Shown: positions 8,841-17,889, numbered from the stretch's first letter. The stretch is 34,885 nucleotides of DNA from 2-02-FULL-43-13 sp043813805 (GCA_043813805.1 JBDRKR010000028.1:1-34885), one strand, 5' to 3'. Numbers and translations: made by a program. Notes: a model not told the origin generated them from the letters alone.

Positions 8841-9365
8841 ATGGAGATAAAAGAGTTAATCAGGTCTAAGGTTAGGGAAGTGCCCGATTGGCCCAAAAAG
8901 GGGGTGAGTTTTAAAGATATCACGCCGCTTTTGCAAGACAAGAAACTCTTTTACGAAATAATCGGCCTTTTGGCATCGCCTTATCTTAAAGGGAAAATCG
9001 ATAAAGTCGTCGGCATTGACGCTCGCGGTTTCATTTTAGCGGCGGCGGTAGCCTACAGATTGAAAACAGGACTCGCTATTGTGAGAAAGAAGGGGAAGCT
9101 GCCTTCGAAAACGGTTTCTCGGGAATATTCATTGGAATATGCGAGCAATGTCTTGGAAATGCACGAAGATTCCATTTTGCCGGGCGAGCGGGTGATTATC
9201 GTTGATGATGTTTTGGCCACCGGCGGAACGATGGAGGCCACCGTTGATTTGGTTAAAAGGCTTAAAGGAAAGATTGTCGGCATAGAATTCCTTATCGAAT
9301 TAACTTATTTAAGGGGAAGAAAAAATCTTAGGGACCAGAAAATAAAATCAATCATTAAGTATTAA
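8841..9365 (+). CDS. apt: Adenine phosphoribosyltransferase
   Basis: Converts adenine and PRPP to AMP and pyrophosphate in the cytoplasm. The N-terminus has VPDWPKKGVSFKDITPLL, the classical APRT opening. The middle carries VVGIDARGFILAAAVAYRL, and the PRPP loop is VIIVDDVLATGGTMEAT near residue 115-130. Length 174 aa fits. It sits 4 bp after mtnP, which produces its substrate adenine, and 1 bp before prs, which makes its co-substrate PRPP. Expression as one unit is very likely. Confidence 0.95.
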   Translation: MEIKELIRSKVREVPDWPKKGVSFKDITPLLQDKKLFYEIIGLLASPYLKGKIDKVVGIDARGFILAAAVAYRLKTGLAIVRKKGKLPSKTVSREYSLEYASNVLEMHEDSILPGERVIIVDDVLATGGTMEATVDLVKRLKGKIVGIEFLIELTYLRGRKNLRDQKIKSIIKY

Positions 9366-9366
9366 A

Positions 9367-10248
9367 ATGAAAAATTTCATCATTTTAACTTCGATGGTCG
9401 AGCACCTTTCGCCGAATCTCGGGAAAAAGTTAAAAAACTTCGAATTGGTTTTTCCTGAAAAGAATAAGGAGCATCAAAGGTGCTTTCCCGACGGGGAGGT
9501 GTATATGAAATTGTCCCGCATCGGCGATTTTAAAAATGGGCGAGTTGTTGTTTTGCATTCGGGAGCCGGAGCTCCTGCCAATACAAATACCGGACTTATG
9601 GAACTCGAGCTTGTTTTGCAAATTTTAAAAGATCATCGGATAAAGCCGGAAGTGTTTTTTACGTATTTCCCTTATGGCCGTCAGGACAAGGTGTTTGAGC
9701 CGGGCGAAGCCAATGTGGCCGAAGGTCTCGTCAGAAAATTCATCGATTATTACAAGGTAAGAAAAATTTATACTATCGACGCTCATTTCGGAAAAATGCC
9801 CTGGGTAAAAAAGTATCCGATCAAGAATATCTCGGCGATGCCTTTTCTAGTAGAAAAGACCAAAAAAGATTTTGGCGAGAATGTTTTATTTTTATCGCCG
9901 GACAAGGGCGGTAAGAGAAGGACGGGCATTGCCGGATTAAATAAAAAAAGGATAAACTCTTTCGAGGTGGCGCCGTTTTCTTCGGAGATACCCATGAAAG
10001 GGGAAGTAGTGGGGGTCGTTGACGACATAATTGAAACCGGCGGCACTCTTTTGAGATTCTGCGAGTTTGCTAATAATGCCCGAGCAAAAAAAGTGATCGC
10101 CTTGATTACCCACGGCATTTTGGACACAGGCATTAAAAACGCAGAAAAGAATTTTACTAAAGTGTATCTTGCCAATACCGTCAATAAAAAAGAGGCGAAT
10201 GTCGACATTACCGAATTGATCGCCGGCGCGCTAAATCATAAAAAATGA
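9367..10248 (+). CDS. prs: Ribose-phosphate pyrophosphokinase (PRPP synthetase)
   Basis: Makes PRPP from ribose-5-phosphate and ATP. The tandem phosphoribosyltransferase-fold halves are seen: FPDGEVYMKL (flexible ribose-5-P side), FFTYFPYGRQDKVFEPGEAN (catalytic loop region), YTIDAHFG, and the PRPP loop VVGVVDDIIETGGTLL near residue 215-230. At 293 aa it is a little shorter than bacterial class I enzymes (about 310-320), and its sequence is divergent. It is the last gene of the mtnP-apt-prs set and is followed by a terminator. The combination suggests that adenine freed from MTA is recycled to AMP. Confidence 0.92.
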   Translation: MKNFIILTSMVEHLSPNLGKKLKNFELVFPEKNKEHQRCFPDGEVYMKLSRIGDFKNGRVVVLHSGAGAPANTNTGLMELELVLQILKDHRIKPEVFFTYFPYGRQDKVFEPGEANVAEGLVRKFIDYYKVRKIYTIDAHFGKMPWVKKYPIKNISAMPFLVEKTKKDFGENVLFLSPDKGGKRRTGIAGLNKKRINSFEVAPFSSEIPMKGEVVGVVDDIIETGGTLLRFCEFANNARAKKVIALITHGILDTGIKNAEKNFTKVYLANTVNKKEANVDITELIAGALNHKK

Positions 10249-10269
10249 AAATTGGAAATGAATAAAAAT

Positions 10270-10292
10270 CGGCTTGGAAAAGCCGGTTTTTT
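10270..10292 (+). terminator. Rho-independent terminator after prs
   Basis: Perfect stem CGGCTT/AAGCCG (10270-10275 with 10280-10285), GGAA tetraloop and a run of six T from 10287. It lies 22 bp after the prs stop and 18 bp before the leuS ATG, and contains the in-frame TTG that would otherwise look like an upstream leuS start. Confidence 0.85.
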
Positions 10293-10309
10293 ATGTTAAA
10301 TTAAAGAAT

Positions 10310-12760
10310 ATGGGTTCCTACAATCCTCAAGAAATTGAGAAAAAGTGGCAAAAACACTGGGAAGAAAAGAAATTTTATCAGGCGGAAGATTTTTCTAAAG
10401 ACAGGAAACAATATCTTTTATTTGAGTTTCCCTATCCCTCAGGAGAGGGTCTTCATGTCGGGCACTGCCGGAGTTATGCCGCCTTGGACGCGATAGCACG
10501 TCAGAAAAGAATGTCAGGAGCCAATGTTTTGTTCCCGATCGGCTGGGATGCTTTTGGTTTGCCCACGGAAAATTACGCGATTAAGCACGGCGTTCATCCA
10601 AGTATTGCCACGGAGAAAAACATCGCCAACTTCAAGCGTCAGCTTAAAAGCCTGGGGCTGTCTTTTGATTGGTCGCGGGAGATCAACACGACCGACCCGA
10701 AATACTATAAATGGACCCAATGGATTTTTCTTAAGCTTTTTGAAAAAGGGCTGGCTTACCAGGCCGAAATTCCCATTAACTGGTGTCCTGCGTGTAAAAT
10801 TGGGTTGGCCAACGAAGAAGTGGTAGGAGGCGCTTGCGAACGTTGCGGCGCTCAGGTGTCAAAGAAGACTCAAAAACAATGGATGCTGAAAATCACCGCC
10901 TATGCCGACCGATTAATTGATGATTTGGAAAAACTCGATTTTCCCGAACGGGTTAAATCCCAGCAAATCAATTGGATCGGCAAAAGTTTCGGTACGGAGA
11001 TTGATTTTAAAATCGAAAACTCCGAAGAATTGATCAGGGTGTTTACTACCAGGGCCGACACTCTTTTCGGAGTGACGGCCGTGGTTCTGGCTCCGGAGCA
11101 TCCCTTGGTTGAAAAAATAGTGGTGCCGGACAACGAAAAAGAAGTTAAAGAATATATCGAAGAATCAAAAAGAAAAAGCGATTTTGAAAGGGAGAAATTA
11201 GAAAAACAAAAAACTGGCGTTTTTACCGGCAGTTTCTGCAAACATCCGTTGACGGATGAAAAAATACCCATTTGGATCGGCGATTACGTCATTTCCGCTT
11301 ACGGCGGGGGAGCCGTCATGATGGTGCCCGCACATGATTTTCGCGACTTCGATTTCGCCAAAAAATATAATCTGCCGATTAAAGTTGTTATTTACGAGCC
11401 AAATTATATTTCTAATGAGGCGATAGAAGATGGAAACAAATTAATCAACGCATATGATGGTGACGGAGAGCTTATCAATTCTGGAGATTTCAATGGTCAG
11501 TTGTCTGGAAAAGCTATTGAAAAAATTACTAAAGAGCTGGAAAAGAAAAAGACCGGAAAAAAGACAATCCAGTATAAACTGCGCGATTGGGTTTTTTCTC
11601 GCCAGCATTATTGGGGCGAGCCCATTCCTATCGTTCATTGCCAAAAATGTGGTTCGACAGATTCACCACAAGCGGTCCCCGTGCCCGAAAAGGATTTGCC
11701 GGTGGAATTGCCCTATATCGAAAAATATCAACCGACGGGCACGGGTGAATCGCCTTTGTCGGCGATTTTAGAATGGGTTGATGTTAAGTGCCCTAAATGC
11801 GGAGGCCCAGCCAAGAGAGAAACAGATACTATGCCTAATTGGGCGGGTTCTAATTGGTATTTTATGCGCTATACCGACCCGAATAACTATAAAGATTTGG
11901 CGGACAAAAAGAAATTAAAATATTGGATGCCGGTGGATTGGTACAACGGCGGCATGGAGCACACCACGCTGCATCTTTTGTATTCCCGTTTTATTTATAA
12001 GTTTCTTTTTGATATCGGGATAGCTCCGCAAAAAGAGCCATATCAAAAAAGAACCTCCCACGGCATGGTTTTGGCCGAAGATGGCCGTAAAATGTCAAAG
12101 TCCCTGGGCAACGTCGTTAATCCGGACGACATCGTCAAAGAATACGGAGCCGACACATTGAGAGTTTATGAAATGTTTATGGGTCCATTCGATCAGGCGA
12201 TTGCGTGGAGCGAGCAGGGAGTCAAAGGAGTTTACCGCTTTTTAGGAAAAGTTTGGAAATTATCTTTGGAGTGCGTCGGTAACAAAAAAAGCGACTCGGA
12301 AATCTTGAGAGCGGTTCATGGGTTGAACAAAAAAATAAACGAGGAATTAGAGATGACGAAGTTTAATACGATTATCGCCGGCTTTATGGAATTCACGAAT
12401 TTTATCCAAAGCCGCCAAGAAGGCGTAGGTAAGGATGCTGTCGAAAAAATGCTTGTTTTGCTCTCTCCCTTCGCTCCCCATATTGCCGAAGAACTCTGGC
12501 AGAAATTAGGCCATCAAGAGAGCATCTTTATGGAGAAATGGCCTGAATATTCGGAAAAAATGCTCAAGAAAGACACCACCACCTTAATTATCCAAATCAA
12601 CGGTAAACTTAGGGACACAATTGAGGTTAAAATCGGCATTTCCGAGAAGGAGGCCAGGGGGTTGACATTAAGTCAAAAAAAGGTTAAAAACTACATATTG
12701 GGTAAAGAGATAAAAAGAATAATTTTCGTGCCTGGGAAACTAATTAACATCGTAGTGTAA
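10310..12760 (+). CDS. leuS: Leucyl-tRNA synthetase
   Basis: Class I synthetase with an inserted editing domain. HIGH is present as HVGH (residues 49-52, in EGLHVGHCRSY) and KMSKS as GRKMSKSLGN near residue 594. A Cys4 zinc module (CPAC and CERC) follows residue 160, and a second CxxC pair (CQKC, CPKC) occurs before the FMRYTDPNN region. The CP1 editing domain carries VFTTRADTLFGVTAVVLAPEH. The C-terminal anticodon domain ends with a short INGKLRDTIEV-type tail. From ATG 10310 the protein has 816 residues, normal for bacterial LeuRS. The in-frame TTG at 10274 lies inside the upstream terminator and is rejected as start. Confidence 0.95.
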   Translation: MGSYNPQEIEKKWQKHWEEKKFYQAEDFSKDRKQYLLFEFPYPSGEGLHVGHCRSYAALDAIARQKRMSGANVLFPIGWDAFGLPTENYAIKHGVHPSIATEKNIANFKRQLKSLGLSFDWSREINTTDPKYYKWTQWIFLKLFEKGLAYQAEIPINWCPACKIGLANEEVVGGACERCGAQVSKKTQKQWMLKITAYADRLIDDLEKLDFPERVKSQQINWIGKSFGTEIDFKIENSEELIRVFTTRADTLFGVTAVVLAPEHPLVEKIVVPDNEKEVKEYIEESKRKSDFEREKLEKQKTGVFTGSFCKHPLTDEKIPIWIGDYVISAYGGGAVMMVPAHDFRDFDFAKKYNLPIKVVIYEPNYISNEAIEDGNKLINAYDGDGELINSGDFNGQLSGKAIEKITKELEKKKTGKKTIQYKLRDWVFSRQHYWGEPIPIVHCQKCGSTDSPQAVPVPEKDLPVELPYIEKYQPTGTGESPLSAILEWVDVKCPKCGGPAKRETDTMPNWAGSNWYFMRYTDPNNYKDLADKKKLKYWMPVDWYNGGMEHTTLHLLYSRFIYKFLFDIGIAPQKEPYQKRTSHGMVLAEDGRKMSKSLGNVVNPDDIVKEYGADTLRVYEMFMGPFDQAIAWSEQGVKGVYRFLGKVWKLSLECVGNKKSDSEILRAVHGLNKKINEELEMTKFNTIIAGFMEFTNFIQSRQEGVGKDAVEKMLVLLSPFAPHIAEELWQKLGHQESIFMEKWPEYSEKMLKKDTTTLIIQINGKLRDTIEVKIGISEKEARGLTLSQKKVKNYILGKEIKRIIFVPGKLINIVV

Positions 12761-12766
12761 ACGGAG

Positions 12767-12814
12767 ACCCCGCCCTCTAAGCCGAAGAAAAACATAAAGC
12801 ATAGAGGGCGGGGT
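12767..12814. repeat. Long perfect hairpin between leuS and glmS
   Basis: ACCCCGCCCTCT (12767-12778) and its exact complement (12803-12814) form a 12-bp, GC-rich stem (13 bp counting the A-T pair inside it) with a loop of about 22 nt. There is no T-run on either side, so it is not a standard terminator. It ends 15 bp before the glmS ATG and could mask the start region or be a repeat element. No second copy was noticed in this window. Confidence 0.7.
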
Positions 12815-12829
12815 ACTCACTTTGTTCGT

Positions 12830-14671
12830 ATGTGCGGAATTGTCGGCTATATCGCCAGAAAACAAAATCCGAATTCTCTTAAATTGGGCATTGATGCTCT
12901 AAAAAGGCTGGAATACCGCGGATACGACTCCGCCGGTTTTGCTTTTTGGGACGAAAGTAAAAAGGATATTTTTTGCCAAAAAGCGGCGGGCCGCATTACG
13001 GTTTTGGAGGAAAAGGCAAGTATAGCCGTAAATGCTGCGGCATTGTCGGCCAACCCCCTGATTTTACATACCAGATGGGCAACGCATGGCGGAGTGACCG
13101 AATCGAACGCTCATCCTCATTTTGATTGCCAAAACAATATTTATTTAGTTCATAACGGTATTGTCGAAAATTATAAAAAATTGAAGGAAATGCTCCAGGG
13201 GGAAGGTCATAAGTTTCATTCCGAAACCGACACAGAGGTTATTGTTCATTTAGTGGAGAAGTTTTTTCAAGGCAATCTTGAAGAGGCGGTGAGAAAGGCC
13301 CTGCCGCTTATCCAGGGCAGTTATGGGATTGCGGTAATTGCCAAAAGCGATCCAAACAAGCTTGTCGCTGCCCGGCTTTCCAGTCCGTTGCTTTTAGGCC
13401 TGGGAGAAAATGAATATTTTATCGCCTCTGATCCGTCGGCCATCATCGCTCACACCAATAAGGTTATTTATCTTGACGATGGCGAGATCGTTACCGTCAC
13501 TCCCGATAATTTTTCTATTCTTAAAGAAAAGAAGCCTGAGGAAATTGAATGGAAATTGGAGGATGCTCAAAAAGGCGGCTATCCTCATTTTATGCTGAAA
13601 GAAATAATGGAAGAACCCGAAGCCATTGAGAATTCCATTAAAGGCAGATTATTGGCGGAAGACGGCACGGCGCGCCTGGGCGGCCTCGAGGATGTCATGC
13701 CTCATTTAAGAAATGTGAAAAGAATGCTTTTTACCGCCTGCGGCACAGCTTTTTATGCGTCATTGGTTGGCCGGTATATGCTAGAAGAGTACGCGGGGAT
13801 TCCCGTAGAGGCGGATATCGCTTCAGAATTCCGCTATCGGAAACCGATTATCGATGAAAATACGGTTTTACTTTGTGTTTCCCAATCGGGAGAAACAGCT
13901 GATACCTTAGCCGCTTTGAAGGAAATGAAAATGAAGGGCGTTTTAACGATGGGGGTAGTTAATGTTGTGGGAAGCACTATTGCCCGGGAAACCGATGCGG
14001 GAGTTTATAATCATATCGGCCCGGAAATGGGCGTGGCCTCAACTAAGGCCTTTATTTCCCAGCTGACTATTATGGCCCTCTTAACGCTATTATTGGGTCG
14101 CCAGCGGAATTTAAGTTTGGTTAAGGGTCAAAGAATTGCCCAGGATATTAAGGCTCTGCCCGAAAAAGCCCGTATGCTTTTATCTCGCGAAGATAAAAGA
14201 ATCAAAGAAATTGCGGAAAAATATTACCAATACAATAATTTTATTTATCTTGGCAGAAAGTACAATTACCCCGTCGCCCTGGAAGGAGCTCTGAAATTAA
14301 AAGAAATAGCTTATCCGATTCACGCTGAAGGTTTGGCAAGCGGCGAAATGAAACACGGGCCGATTGCTATGGCTGATCAAAATTTTCCGTTTATTTTTAT
14401 AGCTCCGCAAGACAGCGTTTATGAAAAAGTTATATCTAATATGGAGGAAGTAAAAGCGAGACATGCCCCGATTATCGCTATTGCCAACGAAGGCGATGAA
14501 AGAATTAAAACCATTGCCGACGATGTAATTTATATTCCCAAGACCTCTGAAATGCTGACTCCAATTTTATCTGTGATACCCCTGCATTTATTTGCTTATC
14601 ATGTGGGCATTTTAAGGGGTAATGACGTTGACAGGCCGAGGAATTTGGCAAAGTCGGTTACCGTTGAGTAA
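12830..14671 (+). CDS. glmS: Glutamine-fructose-6-phosphate aminotransferase (isomerising)
   Basis: First step of UDP-GlcNAc synthesis: fructose-6-P plus glutamine to glucosamine-6-P. The N-terminal MCGIVGYIA gives the Ntn nucleophile Cys2. TRWATHGGVTESNAHPH and NGIVENYKKLK belong to the glutaminase domain. Two SIS domains follow (FTACGTAFYASLVGRYM, CVSQSGETADTLAAL, ALEGALKLKEIAYPIHAEG), and the C-terminus DRPRNLAKSVTVE is the family signature. At 613 aa it is full length. It is preceded by a 69-bp gap holding a strong hairpin. The later genes include a GlmR/YvcK homologue and a GlmU-like enzyme, pointing to a shared role in amino sugar and peptidoglycan precursor supply. Confidence 0.96.
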   Translation: MCGIVGYIARKQNPNSLKLGIDALKRLEYRGYDSAGFAFWDESKKDIFCQKAAGRITVLEEKASIAVNAAALSANPLILHTRWATHGGVTESNAHPHFDCQNNIYLVHNGIVENYKKLKEMLQGEGHKFHSETDTEVIVHLVEKFFQGNLEEAVRKALPLIQGSYGIAVIAKSDPNKLVAARLSSPLLLGLGENEYFIASDPSAIIAHTNKVIYLDDGEIVTVTPDNFSILKEKKPEEIEWKLEDAQKGGYPHFMLKEIMEEPEAIENSIKGRLLAEDGTARLGGLEDVMPHLRNVKRMLFTACGTAFYASLVGRYMLEEYAGIPVEADIASEFRYRKPIIDENTVLLCVSQSGETADTLAALKEMKMKGVLTMGVVNVVGSTIARETDAGVYNHIGPEMGVASTKAFISQLTIMALLTLLLGRQRNLSLVKGQRIAQDIKALPEKARMLLSREDKRIKEIAEKYYQYNNFIYLGRKYNYPVALEGALKLKEIAYPIHAEGLASGEMKHGPIAMADQNFPFIFIAPQDSVYEKVISNMEEVKARHAPIIAIANEGDERIKTIADDVIYIPKTSEMLTPILSVIPLHLFAYHVGILRGNDVDRPRNLAKSVTVE

Positions 14672-14696
14672 TTTTAATTAATTTTTTATCACAATC

Positions 14697-16355
14697 ATGG
14701 AAATTTTGTTAAACAAACCGGGAGAAAAAGTAATCATGCTGGGCAATGAAGCCATCGTCAGAGGGGCTTTAGAGTCGGGTGTCCAGTTTGTGGCGACATA
14801 TCCGGGCACTCCGGCTTCGGAAATCGGCAATCTTTTTTATCAAATCCAAAACTCAGAATCTAAAATTTCCAGTTTGTATTTTGAATTTTCGGTTAATGAA
14901 AAATTAGCGATGGAGGCCGGCATGGGGGCAAGTTATTCGGGATTAAAGACGCTTGTCGCCATGAAAAACTTCGGTTTGAATGTCGCTTCAGATCCCCTTT
15001 TGCCCTTTATCTACACCGGCACTAAGGGTCCGACGGTGATTATGATCGCCGATGACCCATCTTGCCATTCCTCCGCTCAATCCGAAGAAAATACCAGGGC
15101 CTTCGCTTCACTGGCTCATATCCCGATTTTAGAACCGTCCGACGCCCAAGAATGCAAAGATTTTATTAAGTTAGCCTTTCAGATTTCAGAAAAATACAAT
15201 ATTCCGGTTATGGTGAGGACGACAACTAGAGTGTCCCATCAGAAAATGTCAGTTAAGCTTGGTTCTCTGCCCATAGTAAAATTGGCGGGTTCGGGTAATT
15301 TTATTAAAGATACAAACAGGTTCGTGACTCTGCCTCCAAGAGTTTTAAGTATGAAAAAAGAGCTTTTGGATAAAATAGCAAAAATCAAAACATTAGCTGA
15401 AACAAGTCTCATCAATCAAATTGTCCGAGGTTCGACCTCGAACATCGGAGTGATTACTTCGGGCATCTCTTATTTATACGTGATGGAAGCTATGGAAAAA
15501 CTGGGAGTCTCTTTACCTGTCTTAAAGATCGGCTTCTTTTATCCTTTGCCCGAGAAAAAAATTCAATCTTTTCTGAAGAGTTTTAAAAAAGTTTTGATTG
15601 TTGAGGAACTGGAACCTTATTTAGAAAAAGAGATAAAGGCTTTGTCTCAAAAAACCAATTGCCGCATCCAGATTTCCGGGAAAGATCTGATTCCGGAAGT
15701 CGGCGAATTGAAGCCGGAAATCATTACATCCGCTCTGGCAAAGTTTGCGAATAAGAAATATTCCGCTCCCCGCGCTAAAGAGGGGCCAACCCTTAAGCGT
15801 TCTCCCGTGCTTTGCCCGGGATGCCCATATTGGTTGGTAATTTCAGCGGTCAAAAAGGCAGTGGACGTCAATAAAGTGATTTTCGGCGGAGAGATCGGCT
15901 GTTATATGCTTTTTGGCAATTCTATTGTTAATTTACAGGATTATCTTGCCTGTATGGGGTCTTCTGTTGGGATCGGACACGGGATCAAAAAGGCCCTTCA
16001 ACTCGGTTCAGGGCAAGCCTCGAGGCAGAAACTCATTGCTTTTGTCGGCGATTCTTCTTTCTTTCACTCCGGTATTCCGGCTTTGATCAATACGGTGTTT
16101 AATAAATCAAACCCCCTGATTATTATATTAAACAATGAAACCACGGCTATGACAGGCCATCAGCCGCATCCGGGCAATGAGGGGATAATCATCGAAAATA
16201 TCGTGCGGGCCTGCGGCGTGAAAAATTTAAAAGTGATCGACCCGGTCAATCAAGCCGAATTCATCCAGACGGTCAAGGAATTCACGGAAGCTCCTGAAGT
16301 TTCAGTGATTATCGCGCGCCATCCTTGTATTTTTGTCGGTAAAAAACAAAACTAA
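14697..16355 (+). CDS. iorA: Indolepyruvate ferredoxin oxidoreductase alpha subunit, without C-terminal ferredoxin domain
   Basis: Thiamine-diphosphate-dependent 2-oxoacid oxidoreductase subunit. The N-terminal half carries the pyrimidine-type fold (FVATYPGTPASEIGN, EFSVNEKLAMEAGMGASYSG). The C-terminal half has the TPP site GGEIGCYM, then FVGDSSFFHSG and IILNNETTAMTGHQPHPG, with the family motif LCPGCPYW. Known IorA proteins are about 600-650 aa and end with a domain binding two 4Fe-4S clusters. This one is 552 aa and stops at IIARHPCIFVGKKQN, about where the ferredoxin part would start. Partner iorB follows 6 bp later. The usual role is oxidative decarboxylation of aryl pyruvates; the electron route here is unclear. 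A 25-bp AT-rich gap separates it from glmS. Confidence 0.88.
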   Translation: MEILLNKPGEKVIMLGNEAIVRGALESGVQFVATYPGTPASEIGNLFYQIQNSESKISSLYFEFSVNEKLAMEAGMGASYSGLKTLVAMKNFGLNVASDPLLPFIYTGTKGPTVIMIADDPSCHSSAQSEENTRAFASLAHIPILEPSDAQECKDFIKLAFQISEKYNIPVMVRTTTRVSHQKMSVKLGSLPIVKLAGSGNFIKDTNRFVTLPPRVLSMKKELLDKIAKIKTLAETSLINQIVRGSTSNIGVITSGISYLYVMEAMEKLGVSLPVLKIGFFYPLPEKKIQSFLKSFKKVLIVEELEPYLEKEIKALSQKTNCRIQISGKDLIPEVGELKPEIITSALAKFANKKYSAPRAKEGPTLKRSPVLCPGCPYWLVISAVKKAVDVNKVIFGGEIGCYMLFGNSIVNLQDYLACMGSSVGIGHGIKKALQLGSGQASRQKLIAFVGDSSFFHSGIPALINTVFNKSNPLIIILNNETTAMTGHQPHPGNEGIIIENIVRACGVKNLKVIDPVNQAEFIQTVKEFTEAPEVSVIIARHPCIFVGKKQN

Positions 16356-16361
16356 ATTAAC

Positions 16362-16958
16362 ATGGCTCAAAAACTAAACCAATTTAATATCGTCATTGTG
16401 GGAACAGGAGGCCAGGGGTTGATTACTCTTTTGCAGGTTATTGCCGAGGCTGCAGTTTTTTCCGGCTTGGATTTTAAAACTTCCGAATTGCACGGACTTT
16501 CGCAAAGAGGCGGATCGGTCGAGGTCCATATCAGATTCGGCAAAAAGATTTATTCTCCCCTGGTGGCCCAAGGCGAAGCCGATTTGGTGATTGCTCTTGA
16601 GATGCAGGAAGCTTTAAGGGCCGCTTATTTTGCGAATGAGAAGACTGTTTTCCTGATTAATAAACATGTTGTGCCCGTGCCCCTGCAAACTTCTTTTACC
16701 GAGGATCAGATTTTAAAAATATTATCAAGTGTTGCCCGTAAAATCGAGTTCGTGCCGGCCGGAGAAATCTGCCAAAAAGAAATTGGTACGAAAGTGGTTG
16801 CCGGAACTTATTTGGTGAGTCTTGCCGCATTTCGGGGCTTAATTCCCCTGAAAACCGATTTAATACTAAAAGCGATTAAAAAGGTGATTCCCGAGCAATA
16901 TTTTGAATTAAACAGGAAAACATTCGATTTAGCCGAGCATGATGAAAAAAAACGGTAA
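16362..16958 (+). CDS. iorB: Indolepyruvate oxidoreductase beta subunit (2-oxoacid oxidoreductase gamma fold)
   Basis: Partner subunit of IorA, of the pyruvate/ketoisovalerate oxidoreductase gamma family. NIVIVGTGGQGLITLLQVIAEAA at the N-terminus, the SELHGLSQRGGSVEVHIRFG segment and the SPLVAQGEADLVIALEMQEA region are typical. Length 198 aa fits. It has no cysteine cluster of its own, so it does not replace the ferredoxin domain missing from IorA. Its last 20 bp overlap the start of the glmR-like gene in another frame, suggesting translational coupling. Confidence 0.92.
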   Translation: MAQKLNQFNIVIVGTGGQGLITLLQVIAEAAVFSGLDFKTSELHGLSQRGGSVEVHIRFGKKIYSPLVAQGEADLVIALEMQEALRAAYFANEKTVFLINKHVVPVPLQTSFTEDQILKILSSVARKIEFVPAGEICQKEIGTKVVAGTYLVSLAAFRGLIPLKTDLILKAIKKVIPEQYFELNRKTFDLAEHDEKKR

Positions 16959-17889
16959 AATAGTTTGTTTGGGAGGCGGTAACGGCATGCCCAAAGCCGT
17001 TTTGTCCGGCCTTAAAAAATATCCGGTAAAAATATCGGCGGTTTCCGCTACCTTAGATACCGGCGGTTCTTCCGGCAAATTGAGGCAAGGATTTAAAACA
17101 GGCATTTCTTTCGGCGACATCAGAAGGGCGGCTTTGGCTTTGTCGGGAGCCGATGTGAAAACCAAGAATTATTTTACTTACCGCGACTGGGACGGGAACG
17201 TTATGGCCAATGTTTTTTGCACGGCCATGGTGGCGGCCACCGGCAGCCAAGAAACAGCTATTCAAGAGCTTAAAGCCAGACTGAAAGTTCCCGTTCAGCA
17301 CGAGATTTTGCCGGTTACTCTTGATGATGCCGATATTTGCGCGGTTTTGGAAAACGGCCAAATTATCATTGGCGAAACAAACATTGATGTCCCGAAACAC
17401 AACGGCAATCTGAAAATCAAAGAAGTTTATCTCAAGCCCAGTGCCAGGGCTTATTCTAAAACACTTAAGGCGATTGAAGATGCCGATTTGATTACTATCG
17501 GGCCAGGCGACCTCTATTCTACCTTGGCCCACGTTCTTTTGGTTGATGGTATTCCGCAGGCTATCAAAAAAAGCAAAGCCAAAAAAATCTATATTTGCAA
17601 TTTAATGCAAAAGCACGGCGAAACCGACCGTTTTATGGTTCAGGATTTTGCGGCTCAAATTGAAAAACTTTTAGGCGGACCGCTCGATTTTATAATTTAT
17701 AACAAAACCTCGCCTTCCGTTCAAAGGATGTTTGCGTATAAAAAAGAGCATCCGGAGCTTTTGAATATGGTGGAAAACAGGACTTCGGACTCAAGATTTA
17801 TCGGCGCCGACCTGATTACTTTTTCCGGCCCCATAGCGCACGATCCTGATAAATTAGCTAAAATCATTTTATCAACATGCAAGCTGTAA
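16939..17889 (+). CDS. glmR: GlmR/YvcK family UDP-GlcNAc-binding protein (CofD-like fold)
   Basis: Member of the YvcK/GlmR ('gluconeogenesis factor') family with the CofD-like fold. KIVCLGGGNGMPKAVLSGL at the N-terminus, TLDTGGSSGKLRQ, GISFGDIRRAALALS and TIGPGDLYSTLAHVLL are clear signatures, and 316 aa is usual. In Bacillus subtilis the homologue binds UDP-GlcNAc and stimulates GlmS, adjusting carbon flow into cell wall precursors. Here it stands in the same rightward block as glmS and directly before a GlmU-like gene, which suggests the same role. Two ATG codons (16939, 16942) are possible. It overlaps iorB by 20 bp and the next gene by 13 bp. Confidence 0.9.
   Translation: MMKKNGKIVCLGGGNGMPKAVLSGLKKYPVKISAVSATLDTGGSSGKLRQGFKTGISFGDIRRAALALSGADVKTKNYFTYRDWDGNVMANVFCTAMVAATGSQETAIQELKARLKVPVQHEILPVTLDDADICAVLENGQIIIGETNIDVPKHNGNLKIKEVYLKPSARAYSKTLKAIEDADLITIGPGDLYSTLAHVLLVDGIPQAIKKSKAKKIYICNLMQKHGETDRFMVQDFAAQIEKLLGGPLDFIIYNKTSPSVQRMFAYKKEHPELLNMVENRTSDSRFIGADLITFSGPIAHDPDKLAKIILSTCKL

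Noticed and set aside
10274..10309. In-frame TTG extension giving LeuRS 12 more residues
   Set aside because: The TTG lies inside the stem-loop of the prs terminator; the ATG at 10310 begins the conserved SYNPQEIEKKWQKHW segment.
12767..12829. glmS ribozyme or riboswitch before glmS
   Set aside because: The gap of 69 bp is too short for the known ribozyme and shows only a single hairpin.
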